A DNA stretch of 64,000 nucleotides. Source: Acanthochlamys bracteata. Lineage: Eukaryota; Streptophyta; Magnoliopsida; Pandanales; Velloziaceae. The position numbers and the translations under genes are program-made. The notes beneath the pieces are model-generated. The model did not search any database and was not told where the DNA came from. It saw only the letters and a program-made list of their open reading frames with translations. Shown here piece by piece: positions 38,914 through 51,400 of this stretch. Numbering within the stretch: the first letter of the stretch is position 1; every line of letters starts with the position of its first letter. The stretch lies in the NCBI GenBank assembly GCA_019914995.1, contig CM034137.1:620001-684000 (forward strand), in the 5' to 3' direction.

Positions 38914-39959
38914 ATCCAACAACTATGGCCAAACAAATTTTCCACCTCCCAGGCCTCATTCTCAATCAATCGAATTAATTCTTAGGATAATTGAACAAAT
39001 ATTTATCAGAGTTACTAATATACAAGGTTAAGAAGCTTTAGCCTTTTTTCCACTTCCTTTTCTCTTTAGATTCCTTTTCAGGTTGTTACACATCCCTTAT
39101 CGTTTACATACAGAATAATTTGTATACAAATATCACCACATTTTGAAGGAATATCGTCTTTGATCTCTTAATTCTTATTATGTACTTAGACAAATTTATG
39201 ACTCGTCATTTAAATGTGATGTTCTACTCCAACTTGACTCATTATGAGTGCGTTATTGAGGTACAGTAATGCTATCTAGTTATTACAGATGCTTGTTATT
39301 TTATGCTACTATCGTAACCTGCTGAGCAGCACAAGGTAATGTTGTTACTGAATTGTTCCATGAAATTCTCTGCAGTACCAAACTACTGATAATGCTGAGT
39401 GCAAATGTTATATTTTGGTTCTGGTTTCAGGTGGACAACTGCAGCTAGAGTAATAACTCTTGTTGGTATGTTCGAGGAACGTGATTCATGTTTGCGTGTC
39501 AGACTTCTTCTGGTGAGCTACAGAGGTTTCACTTCTATATTATCGGGTTTCCCTACTGTAATTATATTTCTTTCTACTAGATGAGGCTAGTTGGAACACT
39601 GAAGTAACTACTCCAAGCTGCTTGTTTCTTCTTTCTTCTGAATTCTAAGAGCAAAATAATAAGAATGCACATAATTTACACAGTCGAGGCAGGTTATAAC
39701 AAGTAACAACTATTTTGAAGCAATTTTAAGATTTAGAGCGTGTTTAATTTAGTAGGAAATGAGTTCTAGAAATTTGAATTTGGTAAAACTTGAAAGAATT
39801 GGATTAAAGATGACTTCGAATTTACTTACTATGAGGGTTTGACGAAACTGAAAGAAATCCTTAGCTAAAAGATTGCAATGTGTAGTTTTGTTTGGGTACA
39901 CTTTTTTAAATCATATTAAAAGTAGGGGAGTTTCGGCCTACTAATTTGGCAGTGCTTAT
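38914..39959. other. 3' flank of the URGT gene
   Basis: Probable 3' UTR in the first few hundred bases, then spacer. No coding region was seen. A MITE-like start (gagcgtgttt) occurs near 39736 but I could not find its partner end. Confidence 0.35.
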
Positions 39960-40190
39960 CCTAAAAGTTATTTTTTATTTTACGTATTTTAATACACATT
40001 TTATAAGTATTAAAAAAAATTTTAAAATTTTTTAAAAATATAAAAAATTTTTACATAATGAGATATTTTAATTATATATTTTTATTATTATTTTTTTCAG
40101 ATCAACGAAATAGAACTCGTTTTTCAAAAAAAATAAAAATATCTTTAATTTTAAAAAAATTTTATTTCAAAATTACTCTCAAACGTTCTG
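39960..40190. mobile_element. AT-rich MITE, reverse orientation
   Basis: Read on the minus strand it begins AACGTTTGAGAGTAATTTTG and carries the same ordered A/T blocks as 33074-33280, ending in 'acttataaaatgtg'-like sequence. It is therefore a reverse-oriented copy of that family. No coding capacity. Confidence 0.5.
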
Positions 40191-40214
40191 TTAAGTAAAT
40201 ATCATACAAGTATA

Positions 40215-40435
40215 CAATGAAGATAATGTTTAAGAATACTTTAAAAAAAATTATCTGAAACTAAACTATTCTAAAAGTTTTTAAAATTTAAATATTTTTA
40301 TTTTAAAAAATAATAACAATAAGTAATAATAATAAAATATTTTTATATTTTGTAAAAATTATATATTTATTAAACATTATTAATAAAAAACTGTAATGAG
40401 AGTTGAAAATAAGTTCCAAATGCCATCTAAAACTG
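40215..40435. mobile_element. AT-rich MITE remnant
   Basis: Begins with an aagaatactttaaaaaa-like segment and ends 'gttccaaatgccatct'. The interior has the same run of 'aataataacaataagtaataataataaaat' and 'atatttattaaacattatt' blocks found in the other copies. Boundaries are approximate. Confidence 0.4.
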
Positions 40436-41399
40436 AAGTCCGAGATGAACATATAGTCCCTCCTTTTAATATAAACAATTTAGAGCGTCTTCTTTTGCAC
40501 GTAAAAGTGACTTCTCCTCTATTAAAAAATTACTTCTAATTTACTTCTAATTATTAAAAAAATACAAAAAATCACTTTAAATTTATTTTTTAATTAAAAA
40601 AGTATATCACTTTCAAAAAATTCACTTTCAAAGCGAAAAAAACACACCTTTAGTCCGTCTTTTTTTAAGGATATCTTTGGATACATTATATAAAAATAAG
40701 AGTAAGATAATAATTCAAAAAATAATAATATGACAGATAGAAAATGATAACTATCTAACTTCACAATTTTTGAATATGTAATAAGAATAACGAATTAATT
40801 ATATTTGAATAAATGAATGAATAACGAAAATAAATTTTTTATAAAAAATTCAATTGTTCTTTTTATTTATATTAATCTAACTTTTATTAATATAATTTTA
40901 ATTAATTTGATTAATATAATTTAAATTAATTTTATTAGTATAAGTTTTAGATTAAATTTTAATTATTTAATTATTTATTAATGTTTGATAGAATTTAACA
41001 AATTTAAATAAATTTTTAAATTAAAAATTTGATAATATAATTTTATTATTTTTTCTACAAACTAAATTAAATTAAATATAAAAATTATAAATTATATAAT
41101 AAAAAATAACATATTAATTAAAATAATTATTAAATTAAAATCAATATTAAATAATTTAAAATTTAAAAAAATAAAAGTGAAGTAAATTTGTTTTTTTTTT
41201 TGTCGCAATGCATATCACTAAATTGGTGGATACGCATTTCACTATCAATTCACCGCACATTTCACCGCAACTATGTCTTTCCTCTTTTTAATGAAATAGA
41301 AACGAACATAGTTAAGATTGAAAAATACTTCACCATCATTAATCACCAAACTTACAATTCAAATAATGCCTAAGAGAACGAGCCCAAACCACTTAGTCT
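40436..41399. other. AT-rich spacer
   Basis: Very AT-rich. Contains a possible further element at about 40480-40660 (start gagcgtcttctttt, end aaaaacacacctttag) and a long A/T-only stretch at 40800-41190. No gene seen. Confidence 0.35.
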
Positions 41400-41640
41400 G
41401 ATATGAATATAAAGATATTTGTAAGTACTTTTAAAATAAAATATTTTTAAAATAAAATATATTTTTTTAAAAATAAACTTTAGTTTTTATTAGAAAATAA
41501 AAATAAGTAATAAAGTAAAATATTATATACAATATTTTTATACTTTTTAAATTTTATATAAATTTTTTAAATTTTGTAAAAAATATTAAAAAATATGAAC
41601 TGAAAATTAAAAAAATATTTTTTTTAAATAAAATGCTTGC
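41400..41640. mobile_element. AT-rich MITE remnant upstream of the RING gene
   Basis: Shares with 33074-33280 the order 'ttgtaagtacttttaaaataaaa ... aaataaaaataagtaataaag ... ttaaattttatataaatttttt ... aaaaatatgaactgaaaattaaa'. Ends are not clear. It lies about 1.3 kb upstream of the RING E3 start codon. Confidence 0.45.
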
Positions 41641-42948
41641 TCTATTATCCATTTAACCCAATTAGAGAGGTCAATAAATAATGACACAAATAGCCTTATG
41701 GGGCTTATGTGTCGACATGTCTTGGGCCTAGTTAAAAGTTATTGAAATTGCAAGGCGGCCCAGCAAAGCACAGCAAAGACAACGAAGAGCACCCCCAAGC
41801 AGCACGAGACCAACCTCGTCGATTCCTTTCCTTCAAATATATTATATAAGGAAACGAGACTTATTTTTTTGTTCATGTTTTCTTTACTTCTTTCTCGCTC
41901 GCTCGCTCGCTTCGTTCTCGTCTTCTCGCTCGTGCTCTCTCTGATTCCTTCCTCTGACGAGCGAACCCCGCCCCCAGCCCCCCTGTTAGGTACGATTGAC
42001 TTGCTTTGGCGCATTAAATTTTGGTCTTTTTTCTTCTAAATTTGGTCCTAATTCAACTTTTCTTCAGTTATATGCTATTTAATTTTAAAATTTTCAATTT
42101 TTTGAATTTCTCTGGGAAATTTTTTGTTAGGAAGGTGATTGGGGATAGGGGAGCTGGATTTGCATCTGGTAGTCAACGGATAATGAGTCAGTGCTCGAAT
42201 TTTGGGGATTCGGTGAGTTTTTTAGTTTTGCTATCTTTTTGAATGGAATGTTTCTTTTTGGGGAAGTTGGGAGACTGAGAATAATCTCCTATATTCTAGG
42301 TTTGTGAATTAATTGTTGGATTTCTAGTAATCCTGGGAATTTAAGCTATATTGGTAGGTGGTTGGTGGAATTGGGAAGGTTGGGGGCTTGATTTTACTTT
42401 TTGTGCAATGGGATTTTTTTAATAATCTAGAACTCAGTTTTAATCCAATGTTGGTGAGTGATTGTGAAACAATTTTGATTGAATCGTTGATGAAATGAAT
42501 GGGTTAGTTTTTTTTTGTCCTTTCTTTTCAGCTTTATTGCTTCTGATTCTGGTTTCAGGTGTCTTCATGTTTCTGAGTTTTGAGCTTGTGAAACAGTGAT
42601 TAGACAATATTGAGGTGCCCTTGGGGGTGGCCACATGTTGATTTTCTTACTCACGTAAATTATTTACATTGTCATGTTTTCCGAAATATTTCGCAGATTA
42701 AAGTTTGTGAAGATTTCCATTCCTTGAATATAGCAAGGCAATCGCCCTTAATTTCGGGAAGTGACAGAAAAGGTCTTCTTAACTTCAACTGCATAATCAT
42801 TTGCAATCTGATAATGTTGTTGCAGTTTTGTTTCCTGCCGGGCGGTTAGAATCACAAACCTCTGTTGAACGAAGCTTCATGATTGTGAACAAGTGTATTC
42901 TGTAAATATAGCTATGACTTTTAGTTCTAGTTGTGCTGTTGCACTTTG
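41641..42948 (+). promoter_or_regulatory. Promoter and multi-part 5' leader of the RING E3 gene
   Basis: A TATATAA-like box near 41840 is followed by a CT-rich leader containing (CTCG)4 at 41894-41910. Donor-like sites occur at TGTTAG|GTACG (about 41990) and ATTCG|GTGAG (about 42213), and an acceptor at TTTCGCAG (about 42697). At least one leader intron is therefore likely. The region has no coding capacity consistent with the downstream protein. Confidence 0.45.
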
Positions 42949-45160
42949 ATGGCTATTCCCTCTGTGGAACAGCAGAGCAGAGGCATCACTGATAGAGATC
43001 CTTTGCTGATAGAGCAGCCGGTTGACTGTAATGGTCATGAGCATGTAATTGATATTCCACGTGGTAGTCTAGCATCAACTTCCGTTTCGAATTCTGGTGA
43101 TCATAGTGAATCAGATGATATGGAATATGAAAACAGTCCTTCAACAAGCGGTCAAGCTCCTTCTCATCAATCAACAACATTGCCACCCATAGCCATCAAT
43201 AATACTCATGATACATCTTCAGGGAGGAGAGGCAATAACTATGGTCGTCGTCACAGAAGTCCTCTGAATTCAGGATTGTGGATATCAATTGAGCTAGTTG
43301 TCAATGTCAGCCAAATGATAGCCGCTATTGTTGTCCTCTCCTTGTCAAGACACGAGCAACCAAAAGCGCCTTTGCTTACATGGGTAATAGGATATACAGT
43401 AGGCTGTATTGCCACCCTTCCTCATCTCTATTGGCGCTATATTCATCGAAGCAGTCAGGGTATTGAGCATGGTTCTGCACATATGAGACAGAACTCTCTA
43501 AGGAACCCTCCCGACTCCAATTTGCACACTACAGTTACAATCTCAGAAAATCCACAAAGAGGAAACCACCAGCCTGCAACCACAGGTTCTCTACTCAGGC
43601 AAACTTTACCCTCCAGTCCTAGGTATCGTCTGCAACATTTTGGAATTTAGGATTTGTCTTTTTGACTAGACTTATCTGTAAATCAATGTGCTCTCTGATA
43701 GCAAGTTCCATTTTAAAATGGACATATTTGTTTCTGTCAAAATGAATGTTATGCATTTCAGTGTTCTTTCTGGTGAATAGCCTTGTTCTTAGATGTTGGT
43801 AGTCTTTAGTCTTCACTCTGTTTTATTCTGTAAATTGGATACATTCTTGTTAGTTCATGCAGTCTATAGCTCTTTCTTGTTTTCCTCCTGCTTTTGTCTC
43901 TACTTTTCTATGCAACTATCGCGACATAGAACAGTATATGAGGCATTAAGGCTGAATGAGTGAGGTCAATGAACATCCATTTTCTTGATACCCCATGTCC
44001 AAACTGTATTGTATTTATGTGAATCAGTATTTGACAGGTCATATGTATGATTACTTGATAGTTTATATGATTATGTGATGCGTGTTGCTGGTGTTGTTTT
44101 CTTTCATGTGTTGACATATTTAGGGTCTTTCTCAAAGTGCTTCCTCTTTTCTTATTTTTGTATTATACTAAACTCCTGACTCTTTTATGTGAAAAATTTA
44201 TGCCATTGTGAATACTTAACCTGAAGGTGGTTTCTTGTAACCTCAAATGAAACTTTTATACGCTTAGCAGGTTCAGTGGATTTGTTGAGCACTTCAAGAT
44301 GGCCTTGGATTGCTACTTTGCCGTTTGGTTTGTCGTTGGTAATGTATGGATATTTGGTGGGCATTCCTCTGCCTCAGACTCTCCCAACTTGTATAGGTAA
44401 CTATCTCTTGACTCTTATTCTTTTGAAGGTCTACGATATTGTGACTTATTGCATTGCTTTCTTTTTTTCAGATTATGTATAGTGTTCTTAACTTTTAGTT
44501 GCATTGGATATGCAATGCCATTCATATTATGTGCGGTGATATGCTGCTGCTTCCCTTGCATAATCTCTATATTGGGGTTTAGAGAGGACGTGAACCATAA
44601 CAGAGGAGCTACACCTGAATCGATTAACATTTTGCCAACTTACAAGTTCAGGGCAAAGGTACGCCTTTCTGGACATGAGAACAATCTTAGTGGAGAACCC
44701 TTTAGTGACGGTGGTAGTATAGCTGCTGGAACGGAAAGGGAGAGGATGATCTCTGCTGAAGATGCTGTAAGTTAAATATGTTACTCTGTTTTGTTTTCGA
44801 AGTATATATGCATGCATGCTTGTTAAAGTGCATGCCCTCCAATTTGAAGCTGTGGCTTTTGTGGTCATTGTTGTTGTTGATAAATGGCTTCTTAAAATGG
44901 AACTTATAATATCATTTTGTATGCTGCAGGTTTGCTGCATCTGCCTGGCTAAGTATGCAGACAATGAAGTGCTCCGTGAGCTTCCTTGTAGCCACTTCTT
45001 CCATAAGGAGTGCATTGATAAATGGCTCACAATCAATGCACTATGCCCCCTATGCAAGTCTGAAGTAGGAGAGTCATCAGCTACAGCTAGCACAAATGCC
45101 GGTCATGGAAACAGTGAGAGGAGGATCGGAAGTGGTGTGGAATATCAAGAGACACATTAG
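42949..45160 (+). CDS. Membrane-anchored RING-H2 E3 ubiquitin ligase (At1g63170/At1g80400-like)
   Basis: Predicted to ubiquitinate proteins at a membrane. Exons: 42949-43622, 44271-44396, 44472-44766 and 44930-45160; 441 aa. Seen: an acidic, serine-rich cytosolic N-terminus with a DRDPLL motif; hydrophobic spans in exon 1 ([20 protein letters not shown], then [20 protein letters not shown]), exon 2 ([17 protein letters not shown]) and exon 3 ([20 protein letters not shown]); GATPESIN; and a C-terminal RING-H2 domain with the pattern C-x2-C-x14-C-x-H-x2-H-x2-C-x10-C-x2-C, containing [11 protein letters not shown] and CPLCKSEVG. Splicing keeps the frame and gives the family's intron positions as I recall them. 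The ATG at 42949 is the first in frame; the extension upstream opens only with TTG. The substrate is unknown. Confidence 0.9.
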
Positions 45161-45595
45161 AAGCCTGCTTCAATTTTTTTTTTTGGCTGAGAGCATAGTG
45201 ATACGGGTGCAAAGATGTTCGATCTGTATATCTTAATATCATCAAACATTTTCAAATCATAGTTGATTTTTGCCCAGCTTTTGACTGTTGCATCTTTGAA
45301 GTTCCCAAGCTCTACAGCAAGCTTTAGTTTTTGAGAAATGGGTTTTACTGCTGCAGCCTGTAGTTGGGCAGAAGAATTTGCGAGGCAACCTCAGGTTGAT
45401 AATTTGTAGCAATCAATATTCAAACTAGAGCAATGACTGCAACTCAACTTAGTTGTGTTCCATAAATCTAAAAATGAAATGAGAGACATCCGTAGAGCTT
45501 GGATAGAGCAAGCTTATGCCAGAATTTAAGAAGCATTACCTAATAAACAACTACGATGACCTTATATTACACACCAACCTCAGACATAGAGCTGT

Positions 45596-46272
45596 TCACA
45601 TAAACATCAGCAGCAGAATAAGTATGAAAGAGCTCACAGCTCCAAAAGAAACATCAAGTGATGAACCTAGCAAAACCTCTCCTTTGCTGGTTGTTGCTTC
45701 TTTAGAGCTCGATCCAGAAACAGTAGAATATGAACCAGCTGATGGCGTTGATGCTGATGGCCTCGAGCTTGTAGCTTGATCTCTGCCTGCTCGCTCAAAT
45801 ATCTCTGCATCTGGTGAGCCGGGCGACAGCTTCAAAATACCTGTGATTCACCAAGAGTTGACCATAGTTCTCGTAGATAAACCAAAACTTTCAGGAAACT
45901 ACAAGACATTAGGTTATAACAGAGCGAGTGCGTACTTGGGCATCCGGAGACATTTGCAGAGGAGTGGCAGGCAGCTGGCATGCCGAGGGCAAGAGTTGTG
46001 TTAATATTGAGTGCAAGCGAGGGGTCTGAACTCTCCTTGATCAGTACGCATAAGCATTGAGGCTTCTTCTCCTGCACCCGTTCCATGTCTTCACAGCACT
46101 CTGCTGAAGGGTTCAGAGCTCCGCCGCTCACATAAGTCACACAAGCTGCAAGCTCCGACAGAGACTCCCCACATTCTTTCTCCTCCGATTGCATCGAAAA
46201 ACCTTCCACCACTGCCAACAGTTGCACCAGTGCTGCTGCGAACATGATCATCAACACTTGCTTTCTTCCCAT
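45596..46272 (-). CDS. GPI-anchored non-specific lipid transfer protein (LTPG)
   Basis: Apoplastic lipid carrier attached to the outer plasma membrane; LTPGs help export cuticular lipids. Exons 46272-45936 and 45840-45596; 193 aa. Seen: signal peptide (residues 1-23, hydrophobic MIMFAAALVQLLAVVEG), eight-cysteine motif C34-C44-C59-C60-C73-C75-C102-C111 with CLC in the centre, a Ser/Thr-rich spacer, and a hydrophobic C-terminal tail (SSFILILLLMFM) typical of a GPI signal, with a probable omega site among the serines before it. An in-frame ATG at 46356 precedes the likely TATA box (46333-46339), so the start is placed at 46272, where the signal peptide begins. Convergent with the RING gene, 435 bases apart. 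Confidence 0.9.
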
Positions 46273-46332
46273 GATGTCTTTCTCTTTTCTTTGAATAAGG
46301 ACTTGTGCACATTTGACATTTGCTTGGGCCAG

Positions 46333-46339
46333 ATATATA
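46333..46339 (-). promoter_or_regulatory. Probable TATA box of LTPG
   Basis: TATATAT on the minus strand, about 60 bases upstream of the start codon. A transcription start ~30 bases downstream would leave a leader of ~30 bases and would exclude the upstream in-frame ATG at 46356. Confidence 0.6.
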
Positions 46340-46344
46340 GAGCT

Positions 46345-47124
46345 GTCATTCATCATTCACTGCATGCTCCTCATAAATTTGAGTTAAGGTTCCCAATGAG
46401 TATGCTTCTGCTTTAGAATACAAGTATCCAAAGAGTCATGCATCATTCCCTTGCATTGCGATGATTCTTTAATAAATTTTCGGTGGTTGTATTTAATTTT
46501 TCCATTATGTTTACATAGGGAGAATAACCCCAAGCAGTTCGGTCAAAAGCAGCTTCTGGCATGAATTCAGACTTCAGATGGCGTGCCTTCTACCACAAGT
46601 TCAGACCATAATAGCCAGTAAAGAGTTCTACTGAATATTCAGACAGTACTTTGAAACGGATGGTGCAAGTAATTGCGCTATGTTGTCAATAAAGACCTTG
46701 GGTCCTGATATCAATTCACAGCAGGCTCATTCAACCTCAGTACTCTCACTTGATAAACGTGATGCATGATTAACCCATACTTTGTCCGCATTTGCTAAAT
46801 AATAATCTTGTAGTTTTGTCCTCGTTATAAAGGCTGTATCTTGAAGAGCGACTTCCTTGGGCCAGAGGTTTTGAATCCTTTGCAGCTGCAGTGAATCCTT
46901 CCTTCAAGGGTATGCAGCTCACGCTACGTCCAACATACTTGCTTCAAGTGGTGTCTAACATGGTAACTTTCTGGTGATATTACAAAAGCTACATATTGTG
47001 TTGATAACATTATTTCTTTCAGAAACATCTCCAAATCATAATGCATATAAATAGTTGACGCCTGCTCTTCAATTGGCATGCAGGTTTTAGTCTTGAAACT
47101 CCTATCACTTTTCTTGGACATTAG
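46345..47124. other. Spacer upstream of LTPG
   Basis: Mixed-composition spacer. Contains the LTPG promoter at its left end. No coding region or recognisable element was seen. Confidence 0.35.
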
Positions 47125-47299
47125 CTTCTCGTGCCTGATTATGGAAATCGACTGCAATATATAGCCACCTGCAAGAACATCATTGTATAGCATAAATCAT
47201 TGATGGAGCAATATGAGTTTAAAAAGAAGAAAGTTATCTTCTTCTCGTGCCTGATTATGGAAATCAACTGCAATAGCCACCTGCAAGAACATCACTGTA
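47125..47299. repeat. Direct repeat of ~60 bases
   Basis: Two near-identical copies, 47125-47187 and 47241-47299, both starting CTTCTCGTGCCTGATTATGG and ending with a CACCTGCAAGAACATCA-like segment. Copy 1 has four extra bases (ATAT). The intervening ~53 bases are not repeated. No coding or element context is apparent. Confidence 0.8.
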
Positions 47300-48477
47300 A
47301 GCTATCTTGGAGGTTACCTGCTCAACAAGATCCTTCAGATGTGTTTCTGAATTCCAGAGTTTGATTAGCCCGAATAGATCTAACGAGCTATGACTCGGTT
47401 CATTATCTGGAGAAACTTATATATCGAATATATATTTTTCCCTTTCTAAGGGATTTATCACCTTTTCATCTCTTTCCGTCTTTCACTCTCGTCAGGCATT
47501 ACGGAACTCATATATAAACAGTTCCAGATTTCTGCAGTAAAGAAAAATAAAACCAAGTAAACCACCTTCAATCTTGCTTTTATAAACATTTTATCACGAA
47601 CAACATGGACGAGTAGCAATCTACAGTACCAAACTTCTAAAGAACCTAATTCTAACAATACACAAAAAGTTTACTTTTAAGAAAAGAATTACATCATATG
47701 CGAAGAGTTTTAATTAAACTCATCCAACCAAAAAAAATTAGGACAATTTTTTGTTTCTGAAGACTCTCAAAGGTGAATATTGCCAGCATGCTGTACTCCT
47801 CGAAGATGGAAAAGTAGAAAGACAGGTTTTTTAAATGGGCTTAATGGGTCTTCCTCCACGGTCCAGGCCTACTTATCAACATTAACTGATTAATAACGCA
47901 AAATATACGTATTACGAAACACGCCCTCAATATCACAAAATTTGAATAAAAATTTACAAAATTTTTTAGACTTTGTTGTTTAAACTTAGATTGCACAGGT
48001 TTTTAATCTGACTAACACTTTGTTGTGAAATGATTAAATATAAGTAAGTTTCACCGCAGCACTGCAAAAACCGTAAGGACAAAATAATAGTAAATAAATC
48101 CCAAATTTGTTTCCTTTTCCTGAAAAATATTAGTTCATAAAAACTAATAGTAACCAAATATTAATCGAAGCTAACGCGTAAGAACAACAAAAACAGAAAC
48201 CTATCTAGAAAAGAAAACAAATCCCATTATCGTGTCTTTCTCTCTCATTTTCTTCCAGAACAGCGGCTCTCTCTCTCTCTCTCTCTCCATCTCTATCGCT
48301 CTCATTCCAACCCTAATCCAATCCTCAAACTCAAAATCCTGCTAACCTAATTATCCATCACCTCTGTTCAGTCGATTAACTTTTCGCTGGTTTCAAGTTC
48401 GATTGGAGATTTTTTTTTGTTTTTCTTTTTTTCAGTTTGTGTGGAGTGATTTTGATTTGATTTGATTTGATCCGAGA
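47300..48477 (+). promoter_or_regulatory. Spacer and promoter/leader of the lysine-rich protein gene
   Basis: AT-rich spacer to about 48200, then a pyrimidine-rich leader with a (TC)n microsatellite at 48267-48287 and a TTTGATT repeat next to the start codon. No TATA box could be fixed. Confidence 0.45.
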
Positions 48478-51400
48478 ATGGTGGGAGGAGGAAGCAGGAT
48501 TACCAGAGACGAAGGACCGCTGAAGATCAGCAGCACCAACGTGTTCGCCGCACTCGAGACTCTCAAGAAGAAGAAGAAATCTGATAAGGATTCATCGAAG
48601 AAATCTTCCAAATCTTCTACTAAGAGTTCTTCGTCATCGGCGCCGGCTGGGAAGGATACCGATCAATCACAGCAGCAGCAGCAGGTAATTTGGGCGCCGG
48701 CGCCGCTGACGGTGAAATCGTGGGCGGATGTTGATGATGATGATGATTACTACGCAACTACTGCACCTCCGCAGTCGGTCTGGACGGCAACTGAGTCGGA
48801 CATGCAGCATCAAAGCAAGAATGATGAAGACTCGAATGCTGCGCTTGAAGAGGTTTGGTTATTTATCCCTAGTTTTAGCTTAATTTGTGTTTTTCGTTTG
48901 TTGAAGTTTACTTGAATTTTTGTCTTGTACTATCTAGTGGTTGATGGTTCTGATGATTTACTTTATGTTAACTGACAACGTGGATTGTTTGTGGAAGTCC
49001 ATTGCAAATGATTGTGATTGATATACTAAATTATGAATGGTTATACCATTTGATCATTTGCATGTTCAAGCATTTTTAGAAAATTCTGTGCAACTGTAAT
49101 GACTGAATTGTAGCGTTCAGGTTGATAGTGTAGTGAAGACAGTGGAAGGCATTTTATTATTCCTGCTGCTTGTAGCGTGTATGGTGAAGCTGTTGATGTA
49201 TGTGGTTCTATGTCCCACCATCATTGTGGACAATTAGTGAACTTTTTGTTTTTGTAGTAACTCCTGAATAGCGTTAGGTGTCTTTACAATTGTTCCCTTT
49301 GCTGTATTTGTTAATACAGCAATAACGAAGCGTGGAATCCCGGTGATTTTTCACTATGATATACGCGACATAAATGTTTGTTATGTGCGCGTTTGGTGTT
49401 GGTTTTTTTACTTTGACTTTTTTCGGTTACTTCTCAACTTCTATTTCTAACGTGTTTGATCCGGCATGTTTGCTTTTATCGATTTGTGATTGTGTTATGC
49501 ACTGATCTAGGAGCATGCAGACATGAGCAAGCAAGTTTAAATGACTTTGTTTAGGGCTAGTTGATGATTATATATTTATGGTGCTTTGTCGGTATCTTGT
49601 GGTACCAATGATAGAAGACACAATGGTATGAATACTATAAAATTCACCTTTTGACTGTTTATGCCTTAAATGTTTCTGAGTTCAGAATTCTTTACGCGTT
49701 TGAATGCCGCTATTTTATGTGAATTCAATATTATTTGATTATTCTAAATTTACTAATGTGAATATATCTAGATAATTCTAGGAGTTTCCATGTATGCACT
49801 TGTGCTGCTTTGTTTTTTTCGTGCTTTAGATGCTCCTCACAAGCACACATCTTTTACAAACTTTCTTCCACATGTGGGAAAAATGGACCTAGTTGTATTC
49901 CACGATGAGCAACACTATATGGAATTCAGACAAGAGAGTCAATTTGGAACTCTTTTGTAAGAGTATGACATATCAAAATCCATTCAATTCACATGGTGTC
50001 CAAGTTTAAACTTTCAAAGTAAAGGTGTACAATATAGTCCATAGACTCAGGTAAAGTGTACAATAAAGTCCATAGACTCTTCATTCTTTTACTATGATAC
50101 TATTACTAGTGGAAGGGCCATTTATCTACCTGGAAGGGAAATTTGATTGGTCCATTAACATCTAGATCAAAATCCCCCCGATTTTCGTCACACTGATTTA
50201 TTGGGTAAAAGAAATAGGGCGGTTGTGAGGATTGACAAAAATTGGCCAAATTTGACTGAGTTCAGCTGGGTGGGACACGGTTTTCCGTATTTTTCTCTTG
50301 ATGTTTGGGCGACTGAAGATGATACATGCAGGATATACAGCCGATTTTGGTCAGTCACTCGCACGACCTGTGCCTTAAACCTTGCATGTGCGTTTACATA
50401 ATCATCATATGTTTAAGCGATAGGCAACTTACGTTGAAAAACTTAAAACGTAGGGAGGTTAGTTGATGAGGGACATTATCTGATTGGTTAAAGCTTGTGT
50501 TTTATGTTTCCAGCTTCCTCACGTGTAATAATGATGACGAAATATGAACTTTAGCTTGAATGTTTCAGTTTGCAGTCGTGGGCCCATATGATAACTCAGT
50601 ATTTTTAGAAGGTTCTTTGGACAAAGCTGGATCTTTCCTTACTATATTGGTGTTTCCCTTAACACCTATCAACAAGTTAACTTTTTATATTTTATAGCAT
50701 GCCTTAGAGCTTTACTTTATATGCCTTATAGGCATATTAAGTGGTGCATGGTTGTATAAGGCTGTGTGATTATATAAGAGAACAGAAGGTAAATAAGGAA
50801 AAGAAAAAAAGATGGGTGGGGGTGGGTGGGGGAGGGAGAGGAAGGAGGGAGATGAAAATAAGAACACATTGGAGCATTCATAGTTTTGTGATCAAGTATT
50901 TTGGTTAGGAGAATCAATATTTTGCTATGTATTGACTTTAAATCGGTTGCCTATGTAAAGAATCTTGGGTATAAATTTCTGTTAATACTATATGCTTATG
51001 CTACCAATTTTGGCGAGGAAATAATCTCTATAAATTGTTCATAGGCTTGATGAGCACACTAAACCACATGATTGCTGTTCTGTTTTTGTGTATATTTAAC
51101 TTAATTGAGCTGGTATTGGTACTTTTTATCCTCGTAGTTGATTCCTACAAACTACATGAATTCTTCTTTTGTTTGATAACTGTTGATGAATTTGGAGCCA
51201 GCTCCAGGAGAGTGAAAGCGAGGATGATGGCCTTGATGATGTAGGTGATGATGATGTTGATGAAGAGCCTGAACATGAGCCTGAGCCTCCTGTCACCTCC
51301 GCACCTGTAAGCAAGAAGGCTGCTCCTGCTCCACTAGCTCCAAAGGATACAGAAAGACAGCTTTCTAAGAAGGAGCTGAAGAAGAAAGAACTTGCTGAAC

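Noticed and set aside
41739-42014. 91-codon minus-strand frame
   Set aside because: It is antisense to the CT-rich leader of the RING gene, and its Arg/Ser-rich translation is a by-product of that composition.
44527-45093. 188-codon minus-strand open frame
   Set aside because: It is antisense to the last exons of the RING E3 gene and shows no domain.
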